Shown in pieces: positions 51,611-63,961 of a DNA stretch of 64,000 nt. The stretch spans positions 1 to 64,000 of the forward strand of contig NZ_LSAZ01000013.1 in assembly GCF_001584325.1 (NCBI RefSeq), read 5' to 3'. This stretch comes from Bacillus nakamurai. Lineage in GTDB: Bacteria; Bacillota; Bacilli; Bacillales; Bacillaceae. The position numbers and the translations under genes are program-made. The notes under the pieces were generated by a model that worked only from the letters and a program-made list of their open reading frames with translations, was not told the origin of the DNA and did not search any database. Position 1 is the stretch's first letter, and the number at the start of each line of letters is the position of its first letter.

Positions 51611-53404
51611 ATGTTTTTTTGTAAGCATTGCGGCCAGCAGAATAAGGAAGAGGCGCGTTTTTGTAAAGAATGCGGAAGACCGATCGGGGGAGGAAGCAGG
51701 CCGGAACAGCAGGAGACAGCAAGTGCCGCTGAAACTGCGCCCCAGCCGCGAAAGCCGATCCCTAAAAAAACGATCTTAATATGGAGCAGCATCGCCGCGG
51801 CTCTTATCATATTATTTGCCGCATATAAAACCGGAGCCTACTTGACGTCAAAGGAAAGGCTTGTTGATCAATTAGAGCAGGCGGTTCATGACGGGGACGC
51901 CAAAAAGCTGTCTGCGCTTCTGACACCGTCAGACAGCAAGCTGACGTTAAATGAAAGCAATGTAAAACCGCTTCTCACATATGTAAAGAAACATGATGAA
52001 CTGATTTCATCGCTTCGCGGGGCTTCTTCAGAAAAAGATGCCGTGTACACGGATAAAGACGGCAAAACCCTGCTGTTTTTTGATCATTATGAGCTGAAAA
52101 TCGACCCGGTCTATTTCCGTGTGACGAGCAATTATAAGGGCGCCGATCTTTACATAAATAAGGAAAAAACGGGCTCAGTCAAAAAAGCCGGCGAAACCCA
52201 AATCTTCGGCCCGTACACACCCGGCGACTATACAGCGGAAGCCAAGCTTAAAAATGACGTGGTGGACGTGGTCAAAAAAGAAGAGATACAAGCTGCGGGC
52301 AGCAGAAATTTTGACCTTGACCTGCCGTTAGACGCCGAGGATGTGACGTTCACGTTAGCTGATCGCTTTAAAAACGCCAAAGGGGATCTGCTGATTAACG
52401 GAAAGTCCATCCATAAAGACCCTTTCAAATCGGTCACATACGGCCCGCTTTTGACGGACGGCTCTATGACGGCGGCCGTGGAAGCGGATTTTCCTTGGGG
52501 AAAAACAACAACAGCAGAGGTGCCGATAGACAATAAGGAGATGGATTTATCTCTGATTCCGGACCAAGATACACAACAAACAATCATGGACACGATTGTC
52601 AAAACAACGAAACAGTACACGAAAGCCATGGCAGACGGCAATACTGATCAGATGACCGAGGCGGGATCAGCGTGGAAAGAGCAGACGAAAGAAGCGGTTT
52701 CCGGCATGAAGAGTTCCGGCACTTTTCTGAAGGATCAGTATAAAGAGACTGATTTTGATCTTGATTCGTTTGCGATTTCTCAAGAGAACGGCAATTGGCA
52801 AGTAACTGTTACGGGTAAAGAGCTTCATCAGTCGGCTTATTTCGACGAGAATACAAAACCTGATATGGAAGAGGCGGAGCCGAGCTTTCATTATTTGCTC
52901 TCATATGATACAAAAGATAAAAAATGGGTTTTTGAAAAAGCCGATCCAGCCCCTGATTCCGCAGGGACAAACATGAAAAAGATAAAAAATGATCATCCGG
53001 AAACCTACACATCCGCATGGGCATCATCAAAAGGTAACGCAGCAGCTTCCGGCAGCGTTACACGCGATCAGGTCACATCATTTATGTCTGATTACCTGAC
53101 AAACCAATCAAGCGCCGTCGATCTTAACGAATTCGCCATAATGGCGGGCAATTTGGAAGAAGGAAGCCCTTTGTACGCCGACCAGCAAAAACTGGTCAAA
53201 AAATTACACAGCGAGGGAACGACAGAAGTATTTAACGATGTTACTGTGAAAAGCTTCAGCCAAGACGGCTCGCATATCACGATTAAAACGTATGAAGAGT
53301 TTTATATTACAAAGGCCGGCGGCAGCCCGAAACTGAGAACCTATAACTGGACCTACAGCGGCGTTGTCAAAAACGGAAGAATTTATTTAACATCCATTCA
53401 ATAA
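51611..53404 (+). CDS. yvbJ: YvbJ, zinc-ribbon membrane protein
   Basis: YvbJ is 597 residues. An N-terminal zinc ribbon (CKHCGQQNKEEARFCKECG, two CxxC pairs) is followed by a Pro/Gln-rich linker and one transmembrane helix (ILIWSSIAAALIILFAAY, ~58-75). The long extracytoplasmic region has repeated TcaA/YcdB-like domains (DLYINKEKTGSVKKAGETQIFGPY and DLLINGKSI). The layout resembles TcaA of staphylococci; function is unknown. The ATG following TAGGAGGAAAG was chosen over an upstream one. Confidence 0.86.
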   Translation: MFFCKHCGQQNKEEARFCKECGRPIGGGSRPEQQETASAAETAPQPRKPIPKKTILIWSSIAAALIILFAAYKTGAYLTSKERLVDQLEQAVHDGDAKKLSALLTPSDSKLTLNESNVKPLLTYVKKHDELISSLRGASSEKDAVYTDKDGKTLLFFDHYELKIDPVYFRVTSNYKGADLYINKEKTGSVKKAGETQIFGPYTPGDYTAEAKLKNDVVDVVKKEEIQAAGSRNFDLDLPLDAEDVTFTLADRFKNAKGDLLINGKSIHKDPFKSVTYGPLLTDGSMTAAVEADFPWGKTTTAEVPIDNKEMDLSLIPDQDTQQTIMDTIVKTTKQYTKAMADGNTDQMTEAGSAWKEQTKEAVSGMKSSGTFLKDQYKETDFDLDSFAISQENGNWQVTVTGKELHQSAYFDENTKPDMEEAEPSFHYLLSYDTKDKKWVFEKADPAPDSAGTNMKKIKNDHPETYTSAWASSKGNAAASGSVTRDQVTSFMSDYLTNQSSAVDLNEFAIMAGNLEEGSPLYADQQKLVKKLHSEGTTEVFNDVTVKSFSQDGSHITIKTYEEFYITKAGGSPKLRTYNWTYSGVVKNGRIYLTSIQ

Positions 53405-53405
53405 A

Positions 53406-53443
53406 AGAATCCCCGGCACCGATCAGGCGGCGGGGATTTCTTT
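53406..53443. terminator. bidirectional terminator between yvbJ and yvbI
   Basis: AATCCCCG and CGGGGATT form the stem, followed by TCTTTTTC, between two convergent genes. Confidence 0.82.
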
Positions 53444-53444
53444 T

Positions 53445-54155
53445 TCAGAATAAGAAATAGCTGATAAGTTCCTTAACATAATGTTTGATGGTGTACTGGG
53501 ACGTAACGCAAATGATCAAATAAATAACGATGACAGAATAGATAATATCTGCTTTTGACGTGAGCAAATGCTGATAACTCGCCAGCATGAGAGCGGGAAC
53601 GGCGAACGCCGCGCCGATCAGGCCGACAGCGAGAACGGTAAAACAAACAGTTGTGTGCAGTAACATTAAAATGAGTGCGAAAAGTAAAATGGCTGTAAAC
53701 GGGATCAAAAACGCCCCGAATCTTGAGATCGAATCTTTAAATGACACCTGTGCTCCGCCCGCCTTCAAAGCGATAAAAATGAGGAGATGCAGACAGAAAA
53801 TGATCAAAGCAAAGGTAAGCGCAGGTTTCAGCACTGTGCCTGCGAAACTGATGTCGCGAAAGCCGTCTGATAAAAGGATATACAGCATAACCGGTGTCAC
53901 AAGGCAGAAAAGAACCATTGTGATGATACTGCTGATAAACTGTTCGCCGCCTGTTGTTTTGCATGTCTGATAAGGACTTTTTAAGACATCCAAGCCGAAT
54001 AAAGCAAATTGCTTTGAGGCTTTCTTTGCGGCGGCCCCGGCTTGTGCGGCCTGGCCTTGTATTTGGCCTGCACCTGCTTGGCCGGGCTGAGGCGCCCCGC
54101 ATTTTTCACAAAACTTTCCGCCATCTGTTTGATGACCGCATTGAGGACAATACAT
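53445..54155 (-). CDS. yvbI: YvbI, zinc-ribbon membrane protein (Yip1-like)
   Basis: YvbI is 236 residues. An N-terminal zinc ribbon (CPQCGHQTDGGKFCEKCGAPQ) and an Ala/Gln/Gly-rich linker are followed by five or six hydrophobic helices from residue ~75. It belongs with the zinc-ribbon/Yip1-like membrane proteins often found next to YvbJ-type proteins, so the pair may act together at the membrane. Function is unknown. Confidence 0.82.
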   Translation of the reverse strand: MYCPQCGHQTDGGKFCEKCGAPQPGQAGAGQIQGQAAQAGAAAKKASKQFALFGLDVLKSPYQTCKTTGGEQFISSIITMVLFCLVTPVMLYILLSDGFRDISFAGTVLKPALTFALIIFCLHLLIFIALKAGGAQVSFKDSISRFGAFLIPFTAILLFALILMLLHTTVCFTVLAVGLIGAAFAVPALMLASYQHLLTSKADIIYSVIVIYLIICVTSQYTIKHYVKELISYFLF

Positions 54156-54414
54156 TCTAAAACTCCTTTTACATGAAATATAGGTATTTTATTCTAATAT
54201 TTACATTATAAAAGAAAATAGAGAAGAAGTAACTGATAGATCTAAAAATACATGAGTTCTTTTTCTGATGCTTCCCTACTAAAAATTCAAATGCGAAATG
54301 AGATATTTTGCAATTGTTATTAGTGGAAAAGTACATATTATGGTAAAATCTTAGTGATTAGGGGAAAATGGTTTCCTCCTCTTAGACTGATGCAAGGTGA
54401 CAAAGGAATTTAAA
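54156..54414. other. spacer upstream of the peptide ORF
   Basis: This part of the 488-bp yvbI-yvbG gap is AT-rich and holds no gene. It contains promoter-like sequence on the plus strand (extended -10 TGGTAAAAT near 54340) and the divergent promoter region of yvbI. Confidence 0.5.
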
Positions 54415-54477
54415 ATGCTTAAAAAGTTAAAAATGCTTTATCGGCTGTTGAAATTCGGCAAGGGATTATCGAAATAG
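54415..54477 (+). CDS. possible 20-residue cationic amphipathic peptide
   Basis: A 20-codon frame (starts MLKKLKMLYRLL, ends GKGLSK) has AAAGGA eight bases before its ATG and stops 8 bp before a strong terminator. It contains seven Lys/Arg and no acidic residue, with Leu/Phe/Tyr spaced as in an amphipathic helix, resembling small membrane-active or toxin-like peptides. Upstream an extended -10-like TGGTAAAAT occurs at 54340-54348. I do not recognise it as a named gene. In strain 168 I recall yvbH in this position, and it is absent here. Confidence 0.5.
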   Translation: MLKKLKMLYRLLKFGKGLSK

Positions 54478-54484
54478 CAATGGG

Positions 54485-54517
54485 AAAAAAACCGCTCAAT
54501 ACATGGGCGGTTTTTTT
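54485..54517 (+). terminator. terminator after the small peptide ORF
   Basis: AAAAAAACCGC and GCGGTTTTTTT form an 11-bp stem with an 11-nt loop and a long T-run. Nothing else between yvbI and yvbG would need a plus-strand terminator here. Confidence 0.9.
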
Positions 54518-54643
54518 CTTTTTTACCAGGCGCCGAGTCTGTCGGCTGACGTTACAAAAAGGCGCCGCCGGGGTAAAAACCATGCATAAGAAACAGCCGG
54601 CAACAAAGAATAAATCAATAACGGCCGACATAAGGAGGTACTC

Positions 54644-55276
54644 ATGTTTTCACTGATCATCCATGTCTTCATTTCTCTATTTGCGGTTTCCAACCCGATT
54701 GGCAACGTGCCGATTTTTATTACATTGACAGAAGGGTACACGCCGGAAGAAAGAACTGCGATCGCGCGCAAGGCTGCCGTGCTGTCGTTTCTCATTTTGG
54801 CAGCCTTTTTAGTCTTCGGCCATCTCATATTTAAGCTGTTTGATATTAATATTCACGCGCTGCGCGTGGCCGGCGGTATTTTCATTTTCGGCATCGCTTA
54901 TAATCTTCTGAACGCGAAGGAATCTCATGTGCAGTCCCTTCATCACGATGAGCATAAAGAGAGCAAGGAAAAGGCTGATATCTTCGTAACGCCTTTATCC
55001 ATTCCGATCATTGCCGGGCCGGGCACGATTGCCACGGTGATGAGCCTGTCGGCGGGCCACGGCGGAATCACTCATTATATCAGTGTGCTTATCGGCATTG
55101 CCGCTGTCATTTTGATGACATTTGTTTTCTTTCACTATTCCTCTTTTATCAGCAATAAGCTCGGAAAAACGGAAATGAACGTCATTACAAGGCTGATGGG
55201 GCTGATATTGGCGGTGGTGGCGATCGGCATGATCGGCGCCGGCTTGAAAGGCATGTTTCCAGTATTGGTCTCCTGA
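54644..55276 (+). CDS. yvbG: YvbG, MarC-family membrane protein
   Basis: YvbG is 210 residues with six hydrophobic helices of the MarC (UPF0056) family; SNPIGNVPIFITLTEGYTPEER and TPLSIPIIAGPGTIATVM are characteristic. Substrate and role are unknown. AAGGAGG precedes the ATG. It ends at a terminator shared with the convergent GbsR-type gene. Confidence 0.9.
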   Translation: MFSLIIHVFISLFAVSNPIGNVPIFITLTEGYTPEERTAIARKAAVLSFLILAAFLVFGHLIFKLFDINIHALRVAGGIFIFGIAYNLLNAKESHVQSLHHDEHKESKEKADIFVTPLSIPIIAGPGTIATVMSLSAGHGGITHYISVLIGIAAVILMTFVFFHYSSFISNKLGKTEMNVITRLMGLILAVVAIGMIGAGLKGMFPVLVS

Positions 55277-55279
55277 CAG

Positions 55280-55319
55280 AAAAAAAGCAGTTCCCGGTTA
55301 CTTCTGGGGGCTGCTTTTT
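55280..55319. terminator. bidirectional terminator between yvbG and the first GbsR-type gene
   Basis: AAAAAGCAG and CTGCTTTTT flank a GC-rich interior that pairs further (CCC/GGG). T-runs lie on both sides, overlapping the end of the convergent gene. Confidence 0.8.
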
Positions 55320-55855
55320 ATGGTTTTCGGCACATATTGAAACACTTCTTCACTTTCGAAAAATTCAATCAAGCGGCTCAGCCAGTCATAATAATTGAGC
55401 CATTCCTTCAATTCATCCAAAAGCTGACAGACTCTGTCTTCGATTTCCGGACTGAGGTTCTCTGACTCGAGAAGCTCGGTCAGCTCACGGTTCAGCTTTT
55501 TATAGAGCATTTTATTTCTGCTGACCACCTTTGTCCAATTTGCCGTAAACAGGGAGATGAATGTCTGGTAGTAATCCTGCTCCACGTCGTACAGGTCTTT
55601 CCGAACGCCTTTTTCAAATACTTTTTCAGCCAGGTTGGCATCTGTCATCTCGCGGACGACCTGGCTCATTCTTGTTTTGCTCATCCCGGTCGCTTCTGAC
55701 AGCTCATTTAACGTCATCGGCTTGCGGTTCATATAAATAATACCGAGCACACGCCCGAGTGTAGACGGCATTCCGAATGTATGCATGTTTTCAGCGATTC
55801 TCTCAATGAGATGCTCTTCAGCATGTCCGATAATATCAAGAGCGTTTTTTTCCAC
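55298..55855 (-). CDS. opcR: GbsR-family repressor of the opuC operon (OpcR/YvbF-like)
   Basis: This is a 185-residue GbsR/MarR-type regulator with a winged helix (MTLNELSEATGMSKTRMSQVVREMTDANLAEKVFEKGVRKDLYD, ~55-98) and a C-terminal helical dimerisation region. It is divergent from opuC. B. subtilis has such regulators next to both opuC and opuB, one of which (OpcR) represses both. The start is GTG. It is very similar to the second regulator at 59584-60126, so the symbol is tentative. Confidence 0.83.
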   Translation of the reverse strand: MEKNALDIIGHAEEHLIERIAENMHTFGMPSTLGRVLGIIYMNRKPMTLNELSEATGMSKTRMSQVVREMTDANLAEKVFEKGVRKDLYDVEQDYYQTFISLFTANWTKVVSRNKMLYKKLNRELTELLESENLSPEIEDRVCQLLDELKEWLNYYDWLSRLIEFFESEEVFQYVPKTIKSSPQK

Positions 55856-56028
55856 AGCTGATCATCCCTTCACTGGCTTTTCATGCTGTCAATATATCAT
55901 ATTTTTTACAGTTGTTGAAAAAGGCGATGCGGCAGGATATGCGAGCTATTGCGAGCGATTCTAAGAACTTCGGCATTGTCAGCGGGATAACATGAAATAA
56001 AACGTATATCTTATATAATTTCAACACA

Positions 56029-56065
56029 TTGTAAACTTTTTATTTTACAAATTTCATCTTATAAT
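56029..56065 (+). promoter_or_regulatory. opuC promoter with GbsR-type operator
   Basis: TTGTAAA (56029-56035) and TTTACAA (56044-56050) form a perfect inverted repeat around CTTTTTAT. The -10 box TATAAT lies at 56060-56065. The dyad covers the -35 region, a repression position. The same spacer and the same 31-bp distance to TATAAT recur at opuB. Confidence 0.78.
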
Positions 56066-56116
56066 AAAGATTATACTTTTCAGAAAAATAACGGAAACCT
56101 TACGGAGGTGCACGGA

Positions 56117-57256
56117 TTGCTGAGATTAGAAAATGTAACAAAAACGTATAAAGGCGGAAAAAAAGCTGTCAACAGCATCAATTTAGATATCGCCAAAGGC
56201 GAGTTTATTTGTTTTATCGGGCCGAGCGGCTGCGGAAAAACAACGACGATGAAAATGATTAACAGATTGATCGAGCCGTCATCAGGAAAGATCTTTATCG
56301 ACGGCGACAATATTATGGAGCAGGACCCGGTGGAGCTGAGAAGAAAAATCGGCTATGTCATCCAGCAGATCGGACTTTTCCCCCATATGACCATTCAGCA
56401 GAATATTTCCCTCGTGCCGAAGCTGCTGAAATGGCCGGAAGAAAAGCGAAAAGAACGGGCGCGTGAGCTGTTAAAGCTTGTCGATATGGGCCCTGAATAT
56501 TTAGACCGCTATCCTCACGAGCTGAGCGGAGGTCAGCAGCAAAGAATCGGTGTGCTGCGTGCGCTGGCGGCGGAACCCCCGCTTATTCTCATGGATGAAC
56601 CCTTCGGAGCGCTTGACCCGATTACGCGTGATTCGCTTCAGGAAGAATTCAAAAAACTGCAAAGAACGTTAAACAAAACGATTGTGTTTGTCACGCACGA
56701 CATGGATGAAGCAATAAAGCTTGCTGATCGGATCGTGATTTTAAAAGCGGGAGAGATCGTCCAGGTCGGCACTCCTGATGACATCCTTCGAAATCCGGCC
56801 AATGAATTTGTCGAAGAGTTTATCGGCAAAGAGCGATTATTGCAATCAAGACCGGACATTGAGCGTGTCGAGCAAATGATGAACAAAAAGCCTGTGACCG
56901 TCACAGCGGACAAAACGCTTTCTCACGCGATTCAGCTGATGAGAGAGCATCGTGTTGATTCCTTGCTTGTCGTGGATGACCTGAATGTGCTGCAAGGTTA
57001 TGTCGATGTGGAAATCATTGACCAGAACCGAAAAAAAGCGAGCTTTGTCGGCGATGTATTCTGCCCTGACCTGTATACGGTTGAGCGCGGAACACTGCTT
57101 CGCGATACGGTCCGCAAAATCTTAAAGCGCGGAATTAAGTATGTTCCGGTCGTAGATGAGAAGCATCATTTAGTCGGGATCGTCACAAGAGCCAGCCTTG
57201 TCGACATTGTTTATGATTCAATTTGGGGCGAGGAAGACCAGCTGGTGACGGGCTGA
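56117..57256 (+). CDS. opuCA: OpuCA, osmoprotectant ABC transporter ATPase
   Basis: OpuCA is about 379 residues. The N-terminal ABC ATPase has Walker A GPSGCGKTT, signature LSGGQQQR, Walker B LILMDEPFGALD and the switch His in FVTHDMDEA. Two C-terminal CBS domains (from ~250; VDSLLVVDDLNVLQGYVDV and GIKYVPVVDEKHHLVGIVTRASL) may sense ionic strength or nucleotides. It drives uptake of glycine betaine, carnitine and other compatible solutes. The start is TTG at 56117, six bases after GGAGGTG; a GTG at 56108 would lie inside that site. Confidence 0.93.
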   Translation: MLRLENVTKTYKGGKKAVNSINLDIAKGEFICFIGPSGCGKTTTMKMINRLIEPSSGKIFIDGDNIMEQDPVELRRKIGYVIQQIGLFPHMTIQQNISLVPKLLKWPEEKRKERARELLKLVDMGPEYLDRYPHELSGGQQQRIGVLRALAAEPPLILMDEPFGALDPITRDSLQEEFKKLQRTLNKTIVFVTHDMDEAIKLADRIVILKAGEIVQVGTPDDILRNPANEFVEEFIGKERLLQSRPDIERVEQMMNKKPVTVTADKTLSHAIQLMREHRVDSLLVVDDLNVLQGYVDVEIIDQNRKKASFVGDVFCPDLYTVERGTLLRDTVRKILKRGIKYVPVVDEKHHLVGIVTRASLVDIVYDSIWGEEDQLVTG

Positions 57257-57276
57257 CAAGAGGAGGAACTCTTACA

Positions 57277-58861
<1,585 letters not shown>

Positions 58862-58878
58862 GGAATGAGGTGGGGCAA

Positions 58879-59553
58879 ATGGAAGTGCTGCAGCAGCTTG
58901 GCACTTATTATTCTCAAAACGGCGGCTATGTGCTTCAGGAGTTTTACCGGCATTTTCTCATGTCGGTGTACGGTGTTTTATTTGCGGCGCTCGCCGGCAT
59001 TCCGCTCGGCATCTTCATTGCGAGGTACAGAAAATTAAGCGGCTGGATTTTCGCGGTGACAAACGTGATTCAGACCGTGCCTGCGCTGGCGATGCTGGCG
59101 GTGCTGATGCTTGTGATGGGGCTTGGCGCAAACACGGTCATTTTATCATTGTTTTTATATTCGCTTCTTCCGATCATCCGGAATACGTATACGGGTATCG
59201 TCAGTATTGAACACGCTTATTTGGAATCGGGTAAAGCGATGGGCATGACGAAATTTCAAGTGCTCCGCATGGTGGAGCTTCCCCTTGCGCTCTCCGTCAT
59301 TATGGCCGGTCTTCGGACGGCGCTTGTGATCGCGATCGGCATTACGGCAATCGGAACGTTTGTCGGCGCTGGCGGACTCGGTGACATTATTGTCAGGGGA
59401 TCAAACGCCACGAACGGAACAGCGATTATTTTAGCCGGTGCGATTCCGACAGCGCTGATGGCAGTCATCGCCGACCTTGTCATGGGCTGGCTGGAGCGTG
59501 CGTTAAGTCCAGTGAAAAAGAAAAAGAGAAACAAACTGCCGAATGCGGCATAA
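58879..59553 (+). CDS. opuCD: OpuCD, osmoprotectant ABC transporter permease
   Basis: OpuCD is a 224-residue permease with five or six helices and the EAA loop ESGKAMGMTKFQVLRMVELPLALSVIMAGLRTA. The C-terminus is very basic (SPVKKKKRN). ATG at 58879 gives the N-terminus MEVLQQLGTYYSQNGGY, identical to that of B. subtilis; a GTG at 58870 lies within the ribosome binding region. It is the last gene of the opuC operon. Confidence 0.94.
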   Translation: MEVLQQLGTYYSQNGGYVLQEFYRHFLMSVYGVLFAALAGIPLGIFIARYRKLSGWIFAVTNVIQTVPALAMLAVLMLVMGLGANTVILSLFLYSLLPIIRNTYTGIVSIEHAYLESGKAMGMTKFQVLRMVELPLALSVIMAGLRTALVIAIGITAIGTFVGAGGLGDIIVRGSNATNGTAIILAGAIPTALMAVIADLVMGWLERALSPVKKKKRNKLPNAA

Positions 59554-59586
59554 GAAAAACGCCTTGGATTCCAGGGCGTTTTTTTA
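59554..59586. terminator. bidirectional terminator between opuCD and the second GbsR-type gene
   Basis: AAAAACGCC and GGCGTTTTT form the stem with T-runs on both strands, overlapping the convergent regulator's 3' end. Confidence 0.9.
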
Positions 59587-60126
59587 TGGCTTCGGGACAT
59601 GCTTGAAAATTTCTTCACTCTCAAAAAACTCAATCAGGCGGCTGATCCAGTTGTAGTAGTCGAGCCATTCCTTTAATTCCTTCAGCAGTTCATTGATTTT
59701 TTCCTCCGCCTCTTCCGGCACGCCGTTTTCCAGCGCGTTTGTCAGTTCGCGGTTGAGCTTTTTGTGCATCATTTTATTTTTGCTGACGACCTTGCTCCAC
59801 GTGGCCGTAAATAACGTAATGAAGGTTTGGTAATAATCCTGCTCGACGTCGTATAAATCTTTGCGAACTCCTTTTTCAAACACTTTTTCCGCCAGATTGA
59901 CGTCAAGCATTTCTCGGACGGCCTGGCTCATTCTCGTTTTGCTCATGCCGGTTGCTTCTGATAATTCAGTTAAGGTCATCGGCTTGCGGTTCATATAAAT
60001 AATGCCTAAAATGCGCCCTACCGTAGCGGGCATTCCGAATGTATGCATGTTTTCAGCGATTCGTTCTATTAAATGGTCTTCAGCTTGTTCGATTACGTGT
60101 AACGGATCTTTCTCCAACAGTTTCAA
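59584..60126 (-). CDS. GbsR-family regulator next to opuB (YvaV-like)
   Basis: This is a 180-residue GbsR/MarR-type regulator, closely paralogous to the protein at 55298-55855. Both share HLIERIAENMHTFGMPxTxGRxLGIIYMNRKP and the winged helix, and differ mostly near the C-terminus. It is divergent from opuB and convergent with opuCD. It corresponds to the regulator beside opuB in B. subtilis. The two paralogues may bind the same dyad. Confidence 0.83.
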   Translation of the reverse strand: MKLLEKDPLHVIEQAEDHLIERIAENMHTFGMPATVGRILGIIYMNRKPMTLTELSEATGMSKTRMSQAVREMLDVNLAEKVFEKGVRKDLYDVEQDYYQTFITLFTATWSKVVSKNKMMHKKLNRELTNALENGVPEEAEEKINELLKELKEWLDYYNWISRLIEFFESEEIFKHVPKP

Positions 60127-60288
60127 TCCTTTCAGGTGGCAATTCCGATGTCAATATACCACATTTTTAAACCGGGGAAAATGCTATTACCAGAGAATTT
60201 GGCAGGAATTCGGAGCAATAAGAAGAACATCGCCGGTCCATACGGGTAAATCAGCGCTTACACATACTTTATATAAAATATAGACAAA

Positions 60289-60325
60289 TTATAAACTTTT
60301 TATTTTATAAAGTTTAATTTATAAT
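60289..60325 (+). promoter_or_regulatory. opuB promoter with GbsR-type operator
   Basis: TTATAAA (60289-60295) and TTTATAA (60304-60310) form a perfect inverted repeat around CTTTTTAT, the same 8-bp spacer as at opuC. TATAAT at 60320-60325 is the -10. The arms differ from the opuC copy by one symmetric change (TTGTAAA versus TTATAAA). Confidence 0.78.
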
Positions 60326-60402
60326 GGGAAACGTTCAATTGTCTGAAAAATAAAATATGATTTTAACAAATTGAATAAATTTAATGACGGAGGTGTGGAA
60401 GT

Positions 60403-61548
60403 TTGCTGACATTAGAAAATGTCTCGAAAACGTATAAAGGCGGAAAAAAAGCCGTCAACAGCATCAATTTGAACATCGGCAAAGGCGAATTTATTTGTTT
60501 TATCGGGCCGAGCGGCTGCGGGAAAACGACGACAATGAAGATGATCAACCGGTTGATTGAGCCGTCAGAAGGCAAGATCTGTATAGAAGGCGACAACATT
60601 ATGGAACAGGACCCGGTGGAGCTGAGAAGAAAAATCGGCTATGTCATCCAGCAGATCGGGCTGTTTCCGCACATGACCATTCAGCAGAACATTTCTCTCG
60701 TGCCGAAGCTTTTAAAATGGCCTGACGAAAAACGAAAAGAACGGGCGCGGGAGCTTTTAAAGCTGGTGGATATGGGGCCTGAATATTTAGACCGTTACCC
60801 TCATGAATTAAGCGGAGGACAGCAGCAGCGAATAGGTGTATTACGGGCACTTGCCGCAGAGCCGCCGCTTATCTTAATGGATGAACCGTTCGGGGCGCTT
60901 GACCCGATTACGAGGGATTCCCTTCAGGAAGAATTTAAAAAACTGCAGAAAACCTTACATAAAACCATCGTATTTGTTACCCATGATATGGACGAAGCGA
61001 TCAAGCTGGCGGACCGGATCGTCATTTTAAAAGCGGGAGAAATCGTCCAAGTCGGAACGCCCGACGAGATTCTCAGGTTTCCGGCGAACGAGTTTGTCGA
61101 GGAATTTATCGGCAAGGAACGGCTGATTCAGTCATCCCGCCCTGATGTGGAGCGGGTGGAACAGATCATGAACACCCAGCCTGTGGCGATAACAGCTGAG
61201 AAAACGCTGTCCGAAGCCATCCAGCTGATGCGCACCGAGCGTGTGGATTCGCTGCTCGTCGTTGATCAGCAGAACGTCCTGCAAGGTTACGTCGATGTAG
61301 AAATGATCGACCGTGAACGTAAAAACGCGGCGCTCGTTGCCGAAGTGCTTGAGCGGGACATTTATACGGTAGTAAGCAGCACCTTGCTGCGCGATGCCGT
61401 CCATAAAATTTTAAAACGGGGCATGAAATATGTGCCTGTCATCGATGAAGCCGGATGTTTAACGGGAATCGTGACAAGGGCGAGCCTTGTTGACATCGTT
61501 TACGATTCCATCTGGGGAGAAGAAAACCAGCTTGCGGTGATGTCATGA
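60403..61548 (+). CDS. opuBA: OpuBA, choline ABC transporter ATPase
   Basis: OpuBA is a 381-residue ABC ATPase with the same layout as OpuCA: GPSGCGKTT, LSGGQQQR, LILMDEPFGALD, then two CBS domains. The first ~250 residues are almost identical to OpuCA, and the CBS domains are more diverged. The start is TTG after GACGGAGGTG. It powers choline uptake for glycine betaine synthesis. Confidence 0.92.
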   Translation: MLTLENVSKTYKGGKKAVNSINLNIGKGEFICFIGPSGCGKTTTMKMINRLIEPSEGKICIEGDNIMEQDPVELRRKIGYVIQQIGLFPHMTIQQNISLVPKLLKWPDEKRKERARELLKLVDMGPEYLDRYPHELSGGQQQRIGVLRALAAEPPLILMDEPFGALDPITRDSLQEEFKKLQKTLHKTIVFVTHDMDEAIKLADRIVILKAGEIVQVGTPDEILRFPANEFVEEFIGKERLIQSSRPDVERVEQIMNTQPVAITAEKTLSEAIQLMRTERVDSLLVVDQQNVLQGYVDVEMIDRERKNAALVAEVLERDIYTVVSSTLLRDAVHKILKRGMKYVPVIDEAGCLTGIVTRASLVDIVYDSIWGEENQLAVMS

Positions 61549-61565
61549 GGAGGCGGAATTGACAT

Positions 61566-63151
<1,586 letters not shown>

Positions 63152-63168
63152 CAGAAAGGGGATGCCGG

Positions 63169-63852
63169 ATGGACACGCTGAAAGAACTTTTCACATATTA
63201 CTCTCAAAACGGCAGCTATGTCCTGTATGAGTGCTGGCGCCATTTTCTCATGTCGGCGTACGGTGTCATATTTGCCGCCGCTGCCGCCATTCCGGCCGGA
63301 ATTGTCATCGCCCGGTATCGGCGTCTTTCCGGCTGGGTGTTTGCGGTGACGAACGTCATTCAAACCGTGCCGGCGCTTGCGATGCTCGCCGTCCTGATGC
63401 TTGTGATGGGGCTCGGCGCCAATACGGTCATTACAGCCTTGTTTTTATACTCACTCCTGCCGATTCTCCGGAATACGTACACGGGCATCGTCAGCATCGA
63501 ACACGCCTATTTGGAGTCTGGAAAAGCGATGGGTATGACGAAATATCAAGTGCTGCGCATGGTGGAGCTGCCGCTCGCGCTCTCTGTCATCATGGCGGGT
63601 CTCCGAACGGCGCTCGTCATTGCCATCGGCATAACGGCAATCGGCACATTCGTCGGCGCCGGCGGGCTTGGCGACATGATCGTCAGAGGGTCGAATGCGA
63701 CAAACGGAACCGCCATCATTTTAGCGGGCGCCATCCCGACCGCGCTGATGGCAGTGGCGGCAGATCTGTTGATGGCTTGGCTTGAACGGGCTCTCAGTCC
63801 GGTGAAGAAAAAGAAAAGAAAACCGTTTAAACCTGTACGATCTGCATCATAA
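63169..63852 (+). CDS. opuBD: OpuBD, choline ABC transporter permease
   Basis: OpuBD is a 227-residue permease closely paralogous to OpuCD, with five or six helices, the EAA loop ESGKAMGMTKYQVLRMVELPLALSVIMAGLRTA and a basic tail. AGAAAGGGG precedes the ATG. It ends the opuB operon. Confidence 0.92.
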   Translation: MDTLKELFTYYSQNGSYVLYECWRHFLMSAYGVIFAAAAAIPAGIVIARYRRLSGWVFAVTNVIQTVPALAMLAVLMLVMGLGANTVITALFLYSLLPILRNTYTGIVSIEHAYLESGKAMGMTKYQVLRMVELPLALSVIMAGLRTALVIAIGITAIGTFVGAGGLGDMIVRGSNATNGTAIILAGAIPTALMAVAADLLMAWLERALSPVKKKKRKPFKPVRSAS

Positions 63853-63858
63853 TCAATC

Positions 63859-63890
63859 AGCATTCTTCCTCGCGAAGAATGCTTTTTTCG
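63859..63890 (+). terminator. terminator after opuBD
   Basis: AGCATTCTTC-ctcgc-GAAGAATGCT is a 10-bp stem followed by TTTTTT. Confidence 0.94.
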
Positions 63891-63961
63891 TTTCTTGATT
63901 AAATTTTGATAACTCTGCCGTAAAGTCATTTATATCAAAAACAAAGCGAAGGGGTAATCAT

